The notes under the pieces are model-generated. The model was not told the DNA's origin, ran no database searches, and saw only the letters and a list, made by a program, of their open reading frames with translations. Below are positions 1 through 11,564 of a DNA stretch of 64,000 nucleotides, one piece after another. Source of the stretch: Procambarus clarkii (taxonomy: Eukaryota; Arthropoda; Malacostraca; Decapoda; Cambaridae); NCBI RefSeq assembly GCF_040958095.1, contig NC_091217.1, positions 12,762,215-12,826,214 on the forward strand, written 5' to 3'. Within the stretch, counting starts at the first letter, position 1. The number at the start of each line of letters is the position of its first letter. Made by a program: the position numbers and the translations under genes.

Positions 1-1035
1 GTAAACCAGCATGACATAGTTCAGACTCCCGCACAACTGGTCGAGCAAACTCTGAGTGACCCGGGAGAACCCCTCCCCCAGAAACAGCTGAAGACAAGAC
101 CGAAGTCGCAGCAATGCCTCTGGAGGAAGACAGGGAAGTGGTCCGAGAGTCCAACACAAGGCCAAGCCAGGTCCAAACCTGGGAAGGAACCAGAATGGAC
201 TTCTTCCAAATTCAGTAGGAACCAGCACCCGGCGAGCTGAGAAAGAACCACACCCCTGGCAAGCAGACAAGAAGACCAGCTGAGAGCTCACACCAACCAG
301 TCGTCGAGGTAGGCCAGAACTCGAACCCTTAGCAGATGCAGCTGGGTCACCACGACCCGGGTAAGACATGTGAATACACGAGGTGCCAAATTCAAGCCAA
401 AAAGAAGGCAACAAAAGAGGCAAGCCTGCCACCCCACAAGAAAACCTAGCCAGTCCCTAAACCCCGGATGAATGGGAACATGTCAATACGCATCCCAGAG
501 CTCCAAAGACCTCATCCAAGCACCCGATGGACCTGAGCCAGACCTAAGACAGGGTGGTCATCCGAAAGGAGGGGAAAGGAATCCAGGGGTTCAGATGGGA
601 CAAGTCCAGAATGAACCAAAGATCCACACAGTCCTGTTTTGACACTGGAAACAGGCGGGAAACCCATCCGAGGTTGTTTTGACCATGCTCTAGAGCACCC
701 ACTCCAAAATGAACCAATGGAGCGCAGGGAAAGATGCCTGCTCTACCTGCCCCTTACCTCCCGAAGGCGGAGCCCCCCAACCCCACCACAGGCCACAGGA
801 GACAACCTGAAACGCCCACAAATCACAGGACCAGGCGTGAGCAACCAGCGCGAGCCTCCCACCCCATTGCCCTGTTAATTGGGCGACCTACGAAAGGGCC
901 AACACCCCTTACGAGAAGCCGCCAATGAGCAAAGTGAGCATCGTACCGACCAGACAACGTCGGCTCCAAAGGAAGCGCTGCTCAAAAACTGGCCCCTATG
1001 GCCTAACCTGAGTTGTAGGGGCTACCCCCAGAAAA
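1..1035. repeat. GC-rich repeat-like block, possibly DIRS-related
   Basis: Base composition drops abruptly to AT-rich at about 1035. The block ends in a 'ggggctacccccagaaaa' word that resembles the end of the DIRS-like terminal repeats (compare about 1838-1858). No host coding exon was recognised. It lies downstream of RTEL1 exon 6, so it is intronic. Confidence 0.35.
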
Positions 1036-1129
1036 GTAGACATAAAAAAATTTAAAGAAAATGTAACTGCTTTTATACTAAAAATTACAAATTTTCACAC
1101 ACTAGCAATACACGTACTTCTACACTCAC

Positions 1130-1243
1130 CTGAGTAACTTCGTCAATGCAGAGAGCCAAGTCTGTTGATCGTATCTGGAGTGAAGCAGCTTCTTCACAAA
1201 CTTTCTCCACATTATGAGCTTCATCAAATATGACAATATTACC
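1130..1243 (-). CDS. RTEL1: RTEL1 coding exon 6 (DEAH box, motif II)
   Basis: This is a 114-bp phase-0 exon, CAG acceptor at 1246-1244 and GTGAGT donor at 1129. It encodes [20 protein letters not shown], ending in [14 protein letters not shown] is helicase motif II (Walker B). The remaining exons lie beyond position 1 of the window, so the gene is partial because of the window edge. It is not broken. Confidence 0.96.
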
Positions 1244-1432
1244 CTGAAAATAATTATCTTATTAACAGTTTTTAATTTTTGACAAATCCTCTTAATATTA
1301 CATATGCTGAAAAAGCTAACTCAAGTTTTCAGGCCATTAATAAATTGTCTCAAGCACAGAATGTATGAATGAGTGTAGAGTTAAGTAAGGCTGCAATTAT
1401 TATATAAATAATACTATGGTGCTAGAAAAAAA

Positions 1433-1858
1433 CAGCGTTGAATGTAATGAAATGCCATTTCATTACATTCAGCTCCCCCCCTTCCCCCTCCCGGGGAGGG
1501 GGGAGCTGCGCAGACATGCGGCGCGGCTCGTGTGACGTCATGCTTGTTAGTTCGTTTTCCTGGGGGAGTTCTGTCCACTCGTTTGTCGATTTTTGTTGTT
1601 AACCAGAATAGGGGTTTGTTTTGTGGCGCTTACCTTTCTGGGTGCCTGTCCCGGTCGACGGCGGATATAGAATGCTCCAAATCACATGTGCATTTCTATG
1701 GGCCATTGCTCCCCGTGCCTCTCTGAGGGGGCCAGGTTCTGGCTCGTGGTCCCCGGTAGGCCTAGAACTCCACCCACATCGACTGATGCAAAATAGTTAG
1801 GGTATCCATATCAGCCATGGATAGCTCCGGGGAAGCCGTAGGGGCTCCCCCCAGAAAA
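1433..1858 (-). repeat. DIRS-like terminal region, solo copy
   Basis: This is the same repeat as 9771-10325 in opposite orientation. It shares the tgaatgtaatgaaatg terminus, a C/G-rich snapback (cccctcccggggagg), the 'ctttctgggtgcctg' word, the 'ggccaggttctggctcgtgg' word and the end 'ggggctccccccagaaaa'. It starts with a perfect 16-bp palindrome (1439-1471) where two termini meet head to head. It lies in RTEL1 intron 5. Confidence 0.7.
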
Positions 1859-2990
1859 GAATTGCCTGTTACCTGGATAGAGCAACCATTGAAGATTTCC
1901 CCACTAACTACCACCCCCCCCCCCCTCCATCAGAGCCTGAAGACCCTGGACACAAGGTTCCCATGGGTTCAAAATAACAGGGAAGACCAAGAAGCCAAGC
2001 AAACAGAAGCCATATGAACCGGCCCACCAAACGGTAGATGAAGAAGCATCAGAAAGGAACCGAGTGAACTTGACACAATACCATCTAACATTCTCCAGTT
2101 AGAACAGGGGATTTAGCTCCTACCACTCAGATCCAGAATGGGCTGCTATAGCAAAAACCAGGAGGTTCAGTTCTGTAGCGCAGACACCACCTGGTATAAT
2201 ACCAACTGGAAGGATGACTCAACAAAACAGAAGTGAAATAGTAACGATGCTGCACACCAGAGGATGAAAGAATTCCCAACCTCAAGAGGTGCAGTAACGT
2301 GAGTACCCATCGGAGGCCCAGGGCCCCAGATGTCTGGTGGCCCAAAGGCCTTGGGGCCACATGGCAATAATTATGCCTGGTAGTTTACTAAGAATGGTAC
2401 CTAAAGATGATACCAATGCCTAACTGTCCACAGACCAGCAAAGAGGTCAGTGTTTCAACAATGTAGACACTAACCACGACCTTACAGCCACCCACTGAAG
2501 GAAGGTGTAGGTCGCCTGGGACATGCTGTTACTTATGCTACCTGAAACACACACTTGTCAAAGCATCAGGAAGATGGATCCAAGAACATAATAACAAATT
2601 GCTATAAACTAGTACTACCAATCAACAGGCCTTACAAAGGGATCAAAGCCCAGGCACTACCAGGAAGCAAGATACCTCAAGAGGCAGCAACCCAAACCCA
2701 ACGGGATAGACAACCTTCACAAAATAAGGCTGACTGGCTACCACAACCCAGACGAAATGTCAACTGAGGGCACATGTAATGAGGGTGGCAGAATACACAT
2801 TTTAAGCTAAATATGGAACGAACGCCAGCAATGGGCCCACACCAACCTATTGTCCCGGGGATGGCTAACTCCATTTATTTTAAAGTTGAAAGAACTCAGA
2901 GGACCCTCAGGAGCTGAATGTCCATATAAATGCACCAGGCTTGTGAATGAGCTGACTGGCTGGCCAAAATCTGGGGTTGATTGGGCTGCC
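1859..2990. other. RTEL1 intron 5, no gene recognised
   Basis: The stretch has mixed composition, a C-homopolymer at about 1915-1924 and only short random ORFs. It is possibly a decayed extension of the adjacent DIRS-like repeat. No exon-like conserved peptide was seen on either strand. Confidence 0.5.
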
Positions 2991-2994
2991 ATCT

Positions 2995-3400
2995 GGTGAC
3001 AAGCAAGTGTATACCTGATACCTGGTTGATGGGGTTCTGGGAGTTCGTCTACTCCCCAAGCCCGGCCCGAGGCCAGGCTCGACTTGTGAGAGTTTGGTCC
3101 ACCAGGCTGTTGCTTGGAGCGGCCCGCAGGCCCACATACCCACCACAGCCCGGTTGGTCCGGCACTCCTTGGAGGAATAAATCTAGTTTCCTCTTGAAAA
3201 TGTCCACGGTTGTTCCGGCAATATTTCTTATGCTTGCTGGGAGGACGTTGAACAACCGCGGACCTCTGATGTTTATACAGTGTTCTCTGATTGTGCCTAT
3301 GGCACCTCTGCTCTTCATTGGTTCTATTCTACATTTTCTTCCATGTCGTTCACTCCTGTATCTAGATGGTGATTTCACCATGGTAACAACTATTTGCATT
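2995..3400 (-). pseudogene. LINE ORF2 C-terminal tail remnant plus 3' end
   Basis: The minus-strand reading gives RGPRLFNVLPASIRNIAGTT followed by VDIFKRKLDLFLQGVPDQP. This is the C-terminal tail pattern (FNxLPxxIR...FKxxLDxFL) of CR1/Jockey-type non-LTR retrotransposon reverse transcriptases. The flanking 'gcggcccgcaggcccacata' word recurs at about 15240, 28640 and 39060 and marks the element's 3' part. It is 5'-truncated, as is usual for LINE copies. Confidence 0.65.
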
Positions 3401-3454
3401 GTTTGATCAAGGTTACAAATTTGTGCAACCGTGATGATCTCTGATCTCCAGTCT

Positions 3455-3595
3455 CCCTTTCATCTCTATGAGTGGGCCAGATTCTGATTCTGGCCCCTGG
3501 TGGATACTCGTGATTCATAAGGTATGTTGTGTCCTCGAGGCTTGGATGCTTCCAGGCTACTGATGGGGCCCTCCCCAGATAAAAACCCTTGGAAA
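3455..3595 (-). repeat. Diverged DIRS-like terminal fragment
   Basis: The order of short words (ctctatgagtgggccag, then tctggcccctggtgg, then ggggccctccccagataaaa) parallels the terminal repeat at 1700-1858. It is heavily diverged. Confidence 0.4.
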
Positions 3596-3750
3596 TACTG
3601 TACAGTACAGAAGATGGAAAATATTTTAATATTTAAACCTGTACTGGGTGCAAGTTAAAAAAATCCAAATGTTTTTCAAATTTTTCTAATTGTTAGTTAC
3701 ATCTGAATAATTTACACATTGTAAGGAATAAACTGATTATAAATTCAGAC

Positions 3751-3948
3751 CTGCAGTTCAACACCATGTGCCTTACGACTCTTGGGGTCAAGTAGGTAAT
3801 TATAGGGCATGAAAATGATGTCTGCATCCTGCTTCATTTCTCGTGCCATGTAATATGGACAGAAAGATTTCTTCTTGCCAAACTTAACCAAGTCTTCAAG
3901 GTCCAGCACTCCTTGACGGAGCTCTGGTTCACCTTTTTTTGCATCTAC
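3751..3948 (-). CDS. RTEL1: RTEL1 coding exon 5 (fourth Fe-S cysteine, helicase domain)
   Basis: This is a 198-bp phase-0 exon, TAG acceptor at 3951-3949 and GTCTG donor at 3750. It encodes a segment with [20 protein letters not shown] and then [20 protein letters not shown]. The FCPYY cysteine (residue 206) completes the 4Fe-4S set, and [13 protein letters not shown] is near-identical to the vertebrate RTEL1 segment just before DEAH. Confidence 0.96.
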
Positions 3949-4221
3949 CTAAAAGGAGCAAAGTTTTAAAATATTAATTGAATGTCAAATCAAATAAAAA
4001 AACTTTATTCCTAAATGTTTATACACTTATAATTGGCAAGTTTAAATAAAAATTACAGTTCAGTAATCATATAAGAGTGTCACAATTTAATAGCATAACA
4101 CACAGAGGCTGTTATCAGAATCACAATCCCAAACTTCATTCATAAAAATGTACACATTACAATAATGACTGGAGTAAACAGGTGTTTAACAATAAAAATC
4201 AAGCACATTTACAGTATAAAA

Positions 4222-4690
4222 CCAGCGTTGAATGTAATGAAACGTCATTTTCTGGGTAAACCCCGGAGGCTCCCTGGAGCATTCGGGCTAATATGTGATA
4301 TATTAGATCGAAGCAATAGTCTATGGAGTTCAACCTACCGGGGACCATGAGCCAGAACCTGGCCCCCCTCAGAGAAGTTTCAGGGAGCAATAACCAAGGA
4401 ACCCCCCCCCCTTCCTGTGGTTGGGGGTTTTTGCCATCGACCGGGATTAGGCACCCAGAAAGGTAGGCGTAATAAAACAAGCCACACATGGTAAGAGAAG
4501 TGCAAAGAAAAAAATGAAAAGATAGGCAGAACTCCCTCCAATCCCAAGGAAACATGCAAATATACACTCCACTGCCACGCCACTCGTCCGCACAGCCCTC
4601 CACTTCCCGCGCCGGCTACCCAGCACTCTAGTTCGAAAGCTAAATATCAAACAACGGAAAAAAATGGCGTTTCGTTACATTCAACGCTGG
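4222..4690 (-). repeat. DIRS-like 3' end: inverted terminal/internal repeat pair
   Basis: A 469-bp unit is bounded by inverted copies of the same word: 'ccagcgttgaatgtaatgaa' at the left and 'ttcgttacattcaacgctgg' at the right. It lies immediately downstream of a tyrosine-recombinase remnant read on the minus strand (4691-5870). DIRS elements carry inverted terminal repeats plus an internal complementary region near the 3' end, and this arrangement fits. The ITR/ICR assignment is inference. Confidence 0.65.
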
Positions 4691-5870
4691 CTTTCTGTGG
4701 GGAGCCCCTTCGGCTCCTTGGAGCTACATAACTGAAGATAAGGAAAAGAGGGACTTACCTGGGAGGCGGCCACCACACTCTCCCCAACACGAAGACAACC
4801 TGTGACCCAAAGCAACACAGGAACGCCCAGGAGCAGGAATGTTAAGCAGATAACGTGTGGCCAGGACTCTGTTCGACCTTCAAAATCCCCACGCCCGAAT
4901 ATCAGCCCCGGACACGTTGTCAAACACGGCAGCCAATACCAAACTTCCTAACAACATGGGCAAGATGATAGACTGCAGGCTAGCTAGACTTAATAACCTT
5001 GCGGATGACCTGGGAGATCTGAGCCTTGGAATAGGGAATGAGGGAAACCAGATCAACCTAAAGTGCATCCCCTGCCACCGAAGCCAAAGCGCACAGATAA
5101 CAGCAAAGAGCCGCAAATGGACATAACACATGATGCAGCCTCAGACTGACCAACTAAGCATCAATGACCACAGGACCCCTCTGGAAAGCAGCCATCTTGT
5201 TTTTCCCCAGAAAAGGAGAAGGTTGCAACCGAACAAACCAACCACCAGGACCAAAAGAGCAAAAGCCCCTGTGCCTGAGGAGAACATGGAGCTCACTGAC
5301 CCAATCCCAAGAGGCCAATGCCAACAGAAACAATCTTGAACCAACGGACGACCACAAACCGAGGAGAGGAAAGATAGAAGAGCACCCTGTCCAAGGCTCA
5401 GGGTGGCTCAGGCAGCGCATGAGCAAGCCGGAGGTGAAACAAGGCACGAGAAAGCTTATGGAACGTGGCAGAAGTGACATCCACCCTGAATGAAAGCTGG
5501 AGCGACTCCGCCTGAGCCGCACGATACGAGGCGACAGTAGTATTAGACATCAAATGATGATCCTGAAAAAGCCAAGCCAGAAAGGACAAGACAATCAGAT
5601 CAGATAGAGAAGACAACCTACGAAGAGAGAGAAAAATGGCAGAAAGAACGCCAGGAAACTTCCTACTGTTGCCAAGACGAAGCTCTCATGTGGAACACCA
5701 TCAATGAAGCCACCTGATCATCATACAAATGGTGATAAACCCACGTCAAAAAGACCAGACACGAAGAGAGGAGAACGAACGAACCAGCTGTGTACTGGAC
5801 CGGTCCGTCCCGCTGAAAGGGGCGGAGCCGTGGAAAACTTCTCAGATTCGCACACAGAGTAATCAGCGCC
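4691..5870 (-). pseudogene. DIRS-like tyrosine recombinase, broken (copy 1)
   Basis: Minus-strand reading with frame changes gives FLTWVYHHLYDDQVASLMVF, then LLALASWDWVSELHVLLRHR, GFCSFGPGGWFVRLQPSPF, and near the 3' end ATRYLLN. These match the order of the intact-looking recombinase at 10340-11472. DIRS elements use a tyrosine recombinase to integrate. A Tyr in the expected C-terminal position is kept (ATRYLLN, codon 4852-4850), but the first catalytic-Arg box is altered (WDWVSEL for GGRVAEL), a Trp codon is a stop (GF*RS) and frames shift. It is inactive. It lies in RTEL1 intron 4. Confidence 0.7.
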
Positions 5871-5935
5871 CAAGTGCACCCACACCCCCGTCGTAGATCA
5901 GCTGTGGGAGCGTCCTCCACGGCCTTGCAGTCTGG

Positions 5936-7502
5936 ACTTCCAACCAAACTATAAGTATTATAGTACAGGTTGATGATAGTGAGTGTTGTCCCAAGTAACA
6001 TAACAGTGAAGTGCTTTGGAAAAATAGGTGAGATAACACAAATGTGCAAAGTGAGTTGAAAAATTGTTTGAGAAAAAGTTGCCCTAGTGTTTACAGTGCA
6101 GACAACAACATTAAAGATGGCCACCAGCAAGAAGGAAAACAAAACAGAACTAGATTTTTGGGATTTTAATGAAGAAAGCATTGATATAAGCAGTCTACAC
6201 AACAAATTGGCAAAATTAGAAAGTATAGTGAACTATCATGTAGATATAATCAACAAATAGAAAGTAATGGGCACTTCAGTAGCAAAGTATCAGGTCTTGA
6301 GGGGTTAGTGAATGACTTATGCAAGGACAAGAATCAATTGGAAATAAACTGCAAAGCCACAGAAGAGGAAAATAAACTTTTAAAAATACCTTTGGAAGAA
6401 GTTAAAGCAAATTTAAACATAAATGACAATAATGGGTTAGGTAAGGAAATCCAACAGGAAAAACAGCTTTTGTTAGTACAGATGGAGAAAGTTACACAGG
6501 GAATAGAACAGTGCAGGAAGGATATGCAACTCACCTTATGCACAAGTGGCCAAGGAGAAGGAAAAATAGAAGAAGCAGTAAAGGAAGCCAAACACTGCAG
6601 CAACCAGGATAAAACAAACATTAGGCTGGAAGTGAGAAAAGAACTGGCATCTAACCCGAAGTTCATGCAAAACACAGTTGATTGAAGTCCCTGATAATTT
6701 TTGCTTGCAAAGAAAAGGAGATAACATCTAGGTCAGAAAGAGCTGTAGAAGAAAAGAAAGTAGTAGATAAAATTGTTGTCCTCGTGGAAGGTCTTACTAC
6801 CACAAAGAATGTCTGTGACTGTAGGAGGATTGGAAAGTACATAAAAGGGAAACATCAACCTTTGAGGATCACCCTAAATAATGCCAAACAGATGGAAGAA
6901 GTACCAAGGTATGCTAGAAAATTACAAAGTGATGAGGAAGGGAAAGTATGGTCGTTAAGACGAAATCTTTCAAAAGAAGACAGAGAGAAGCTAAAACTGA
7001 ACCTCGTTGAGGCAAAACGTCTAAATGAAAGCAGGAATGAAGAAATCAATTCTTTTTACTACAAAGTGATATGGGTAGGCAGACCAGTAAAATGATACAA
7101 AAAGGCAAATCAACAAAATCACTAGAGAAAGGGGTAGTGAAGAATAAGGAGAGGGGGAACATGTTCCTTAAAATTGCATACACCAACATAGATGGAGTGA
7201 GATCAAAGATACTGGAGTTAAGTGATGTAATACAGCTGCAGACACCAGACATTATTGCACTCACGGAGACATAACTTGAAGAAGATATTTTAAATGAGGT
7301 CATACTCCCAAGAGGCTACTCAGTCTGGAGACAGGACAGAAAAATTAGGAAAGCCGGTGGCATTGCTGTGCTGGTGAAAGAACACCTAAAGGTAAATGAA
7401 ATAATGATTGCCAATCCACGAGAAGTTGACATAATAGCACTAAAGATCTGCAATCAGGATGATAAACTAATAATCATAAATGCATATAGTCCACCACCAT
7501 GC
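5936..7502 (+). pseudogene. CR1/L2-like LINE, 5' part: ORF1 plus start of ORF2 endonuclease
   Basis: ORF1 can be read from ATG 6117 (MATSKKENKTELDFWDFNEE) through one stop and frame changes to 7095. It has a long Lys/Glu-rich coiled coil (about 6260-6680) and then a basic domain (RRIGKYIKGKHQPLRI ... FYYKVIWVGRPVK) like LINE ORF1 proteins. ORF2 follows, overlapping: MFLKIAYTNIDGVRSKILEL, then TPDIIALTET, then GYSVWRQDRKIRKAGGIAVL. This is the N-terminal half of an apurinic-type endonuclease. A stop at 7272 and loss of sequence after 7500 make it dead. It lies in RTEL1 intron 4, antisense to the gene. Confidence 0.75.
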
Positions 7503-7504
7503 AA

Positions 7505-7635
7505 CACATGAAAAAGAAAAGAAAGAGAAAGGTAAAAGAAACATTTTGCCCATTTGTCTCCGCCTCCACTTGGGATCGAACCCGGAACCTCAGGACTACG
7601 AATCCGAAGCGCTGTCCACCCAGCTGTCAGGCACA
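7505..7635 (-). repeat. tRNA-derived SINE
   Basis: On the minus strand it reads as a tRNA-like head with an A-box-like 'tgggtggacagcg' and the B box 'gggttcgatccc', followed by an A/GAAA-rich tail (7510-7545 on the plus strand). It is inserted at the 3' break of the LINE. It is not a functional tRNA gene: no cloverleaf closes. Confidence 0.7.
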
Positions 7636-8405
7636 AAGCCAAAGGCAAAAGCCAAAGGGGCTTTTCCCCTAGAAAAACTAGTACTTTTGCTGTTATTGCA
7701 CTGCATATACACTATTTACATACATAACTACATTTTTATGGACCATAACAAACCACTAAGCTGGTCTAATTGATCCACATACACAGCACAGTGTCAATAC
7801 CCCTGTCAGCTGACAAGATACCACCTGACTCCCCATAATGCCTACAATTTATCACACCTATCACTAACTCTAGGCATATTATAATCAGCATTCTAATTAC
7901 TAACTACTAATTATGAATCATTTTTAACTAGTTTATTTTCTAAAGGAACAAGAAGTTGTTTCATGATTCATAGATGCACCAAACTATGGCAGAGAGCAGT
8001 GGCTAATCTGCATCAGCAGTAAACATCATAAACAGCAAACAGTTACGGTACTTATATGTTTCATCGTTTTCAAGTAATGCTGTGGACACAAGCTGCACAG
8101 CAGTATTGTTAGCTCATGCTACATGGGCCAGCGTTGGGTGCTCGCTCTGTACTGACTTGCTCACACCAAGGAATGGTGTCCACAATTTTTTTTTAAAATG
8201 GCATATGTTTACTGGAGGTCTGAGAACGCTGACATGAGCTCTGTTTACCCACAGGAGTTTTAAAAATCTTACAATGTACTCTTAATACTTCACCTGACAG
8301 GATGCACAGTCTGAGCATAATTAGCTACCCCATCAGGTGATGGGGTGAACAGCCAAAGAATTAATAACAAAATTAAATACATATTTAACCATCACATAAA
8401 TTTAC
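7636..8405. other. RTEL1 intron 4 AT-rich sequence
   Basis: AT-rich DNA between a SINE and exon 4 on the minus strand. It has short inverted words (catcaggtgatggggtg) but no recognisable gene, repeat protein or RNA. Confidence 0.5.
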
Positions 8406-8534
8406 CTGATTATTAAAATAGCAGGTCTTAGCCTTAACTTTCAGCTGACACATGTGCACCTTGCTATTGTTGTTCAGTTCTTTAGAAACTTCCGGATGAA
8501 CACACATCTGGTCACGTGAGCCAAGTACTGCAAC
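8406..8534 (-). CDS. RTEL1: RTEL1 coding exon 4 (first three Fe-S cysteines)
   Basis: This is a 129-bp phase-0 exon, CAG acceptor at 8537-8535 and GTAAAT donor at 8405. It encodes VAVLGSRDQMCVHPEV and then a segment with two more cysteines, ending CYFNNQ. GSRxQxCxHPEV is diagnostic of the RTEL1 Fe-S domain. The cysteines are residues 144, 162 and 171 of the joined protein. The exon sits alone between LINE-derived blocks at 5940-7500 and 8931-12360. Confidence 0.96.
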
Positions 8535-8930
8535 CTGACAATTAAAAAATAAATCTATATAAAAGTTACATATACAAATTTAATAAATATAGCCAGATCC
8601 GTTAAATATTATCAAAACACTTACACAGTGGATAGACACTAACTTGAGCTTTATGAGTTAAAAACATTTCTTTTGGATGCATTTACCCCTTCAAGGAAGA
8701 CTGTGTATACATATATAAATTGTATTTCTAATAACTAATCGCTGATTAAGTTACTATTTACACTAGCTCAACCATCAGATGGCAGCCCCAGCAGCATAGG
8801 CCTGCCAATTAAACAAGTCTCAAGCCACCCAAGAGAAAACCCTTCAACCCAGGGGAGCTACTGAGAGTCAGTTAGAAAGAGGACCATGATTACACTCACA
8901 TACTATGGGCAACTTAGCAAGTTTTTTAGG
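8535..8930. other. RTEL1 intron 3, AT-rich sequence next to exon 4
   Basis: Contains the acceptor side of intron 3 for exon 4 and AT-rich DNA. Nothing coding was recognised. Confidence 0.5.
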
Positions 8931-9770
8931 AATTCAATTGGAAAGACTTATTGTTAGGCAAGGAAGAAAATGAGATGTATGTCAAGTCTTATGAAATATA
9001 TGATAAAAGCACAAAAAATTGATGCCACAACAGAGATGCAAAACAAGGAAACAGGATTGGTTCAACAGAAATTGAGAGAGGGCCAGAGACCAAAAGACAC
9101 AAAACTGGAATCGGTATAGGAAGAGGCCAAACCCTCAAACATACCAGCCAATTTTGAGGAAGGGAGAGTTGACAAATGTAAAACAGGACCATGCCTATTC
9201 TATAAATTCATTAAAAACAAATTGCAGATAAAGAATAATAGTCAGAGGTTAAAAATAGGATACAGATTTACAGAAAATGATAATGAAATGTTTGAGACAT
9301 TAAATGAACAGTTCCAAAGTGCATGTGTTCAAAATTAAATCTTCAGAGAACCAGACACAATAAAAATTTCAGAGAACAAAATAGAACACAAAGGTGTCTG
9401 GAGATGAAGGGGAAAAAATTCTCAAAGAGCTAAGTAAGAACAAAGAAGTTGGTTCAGATGGAGCTTCACCTTGGGATCTGAGAGGATGAGCATCTGAGCT
9501 GAGCATTCTACTTCAATTGATTTTTCAAGCATTTTTAAGTACAGGAACCTTAGCAGATATATATGGAAAAAGGTTAACATAGTTCCAGTATACAAAAACG
9601 GTACCAAAGAAGTCCTTAAATTACAGACCTGTGTCGTTGACATAGTCAAAACATTGGAAAATTAATCAAAACCAAATTGGTGATAAAACCAAATGATAGA
9701 ACCACAGAGATTTTACAGAAAAAGAGATGGTTCGGTTGACTACATTTAACTGGAGCTATACAAAAAAAAA
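8931..9770 (+). pseudogene. LINE ORF2 remnant: linker and start of RT domain
   Basis: Plus-strand reading with several stops gives KELSKNKEVGSDGASPWDLR, then a region like xxLNYRPVSLT (SLNYRPVSLT). DGxSPWxLR and LNYRPVSLT are the RT fingers motifs of CR1-type LINEs. The sequence breaks at 9770, where a DIRS-like element starts, and the same LINE reading resumes at about 11570. Confidence 0.65.
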
Positions 9771-10325
9771 CAGTGTAGAATGTAATGAAATGCCATTTTC
9801 TGGGCGAGTCCCAGAGGACTCCCCGGAGCTATCCATAGCTGATATGAATACCCTAACTATTTTGCATCCGTCGATGTGGGTGGAGTTCTAGGCCTACCAG
9901 GGAACCACGAGTCAGAACCTGGCCCCCCTCACAGAGGCACAAGGAGCAATGGCCCATAGAAATGCACATGTGATTGGGAGCATTCTGTATCTACCATCGA
10001 CCGGGACAGGCACCCAGAAAGGTAAGCGCCACAAAACAAACCCCTATTCTGGTTAACAACGAAAATCATCAAACGAGTGGACAGAACTCCCCAAAAGAAA
10101 AACGAGCATGACGACACACGAGCCCTGCCGCATGTCTGCACAGCTTCCCCCTCCCCGGGAGGGGGAAAGGGGGAGCCTCAGACCCTCATGCCATAGATCC
10201 CCACCCCAGTTCTGAGGCTGGATATCAAAAAACGTGAAAAACCTGCCGACCGGAGGGAGGGTGGGTTGCCAGGGAGCCTCCGGGACTCAGCCCAGAAAAT
10301 GGCGTTTCATTACATTCAATGCTGG
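9771..10325 (-). repeat. DIRS-like 3' end: inverted repeat pair (copy 2)
   Basis: A 555-bp unit bounded by 'gaatgtaatgaaatgcc' and its inverse 'ggcgtttcattacattcaatgctgg' (in parts), with an internal C/G snapback at 10145-10175. It abuts the 3' end of the recombinase reading on the minus strand, as at 4222-4690. Confidence 0.7.
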
Positions 10326-11560
10326 TTTTCTGGAGGGAGCCACTACGGCTCCCCAGGAGCAACTTCACCAAAGACAACAAAAGAAAAGGGGACTTACCCA
10401 AGACACGGTCGCGACTCCACTCCTCAACTCGAAGTCGAGACAACACGCTGCAACTGCCGACACAAAGCAACCCCCTCCAAAAACCTCGTGCCCAAATGTC
10501 AGCCAAAGACATATTGCCAAAGATGGCAGTAAGAGCAGCAAACTTACGAACATCATGGGCACTGGGGATAGACCACAGGCTGGCTGGATTTAATTACCCT
10601 GCGGACAACCTGAGAGACCTGAACCCGCGAACAGGAAAGAAGGGAAACGGGATAAACCCAAAGCGCGTCCCGGGACACAGAAGCCATGGCGCGCAGATAA
10701 CAGCGGAGGGCCGCAACCGGACAACACATGAGGAACCCCCAGCCTTGACAAACCAAGCATCAACAACCCAAGGATCCCTCCGGAAGGCAGCAGTCTCATT
10801 CTTCGCCAGAAAAGAGGGAGACGGCTGTAGACGGACATACCTATGACCACGGCCAAAAGAGCAAAAACCTTTGCGCCTTAGAAGAGCGTGAAGCTCCGCC
10901 ACACGACCCCCAGAGGCTAATGCCAACAGAGAGAGAGTCTTAGCTAAACAATCCTGAACCAAAGGGGCCACAACAAACCAAGGAGAATTAAGATAGGAAA
11001 GCACTCTGTCCAAAGACCAGGACGACTCAGGCGGAGCATGAGCAGGCCAGAGGTGAAACAATGCACGAGACAGCTTGCAAAACGGTGCAGAAGTAACATC
11101 GATACCGAAAGCAAGCTGCAGCTGCTCTGCCAGCGTCGCACAATACGAGGTGACAGTATTAGGCATAAGATGACGGTCCTGGAATAACCAAGAGAGAAAG
11201 GACAACACCTCCCAAACCAAAAGCGAAAAGCAACGACGAAGGGACAAAAAGAACCGAAAGGACCGCCAGGAAACTTCATACTGCCGCTGAGAGGAAGCCC
11301 GCAGATGGTAAGCCAGCAAGGAAGCCACCTGATCACCATAGAGATGGTGATAAACACGAGTCAAAAACACCAAACGCGAAGACTCGCGGAGAAGAGCGAA
11401 CCAGTCTCGTACCAGACCGGGCCGATCTCCTGAAAGAGGCAGAGCCATGGAAAAACCTCCGGGTTCGGACACCGGGCAAGCAGCACCTGCCCGGTGTCCC
11501 CACAGAAAAAAGTCTTTCGACAGAGTTCCACAAAAGAGCTTGTTCTGGAAATTGGAACAT
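10326..11560 (-). pseudogene. DIRS-like tyrosine recombinase, long but broken (copy 2)
   Basis: An open stretch 11472-10594 (292 codons) reads FLTRVYHHLYGDQVASLLAY, then LALASGGRVAELHALLRRKG and VRLQPSPSFLAKNETAAFRR. A frame change then leads into LCPVAALRCYLRAMASV-like and IPSAHDVRKFAALTAIF readings (His codon 10557-10555), then LADIWARGFWRG. The Arg box (SGGRVAELHAL) and HxxR (AHDVRKF) are those of tyrosine recombinases. Compared with copy 1, the piece between GFWR and CVG holding the nucleophilic Tyr is missing. The upstream RT/RNase H part is absent. DIRS-like YR assignment rests on these boxes and on the flanking inverted repeats. Confidence 0.78.
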
Positions 11561-11564
11561 ACTA

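Noticed and set aside
10594..11472. A host gene of 292 codons
   Set aside because: It has tyrosine-recombinase boxes, sits beside DIRS-like inverted repeats, and has broken paralogues at 4691-5870 and 21661-22765.
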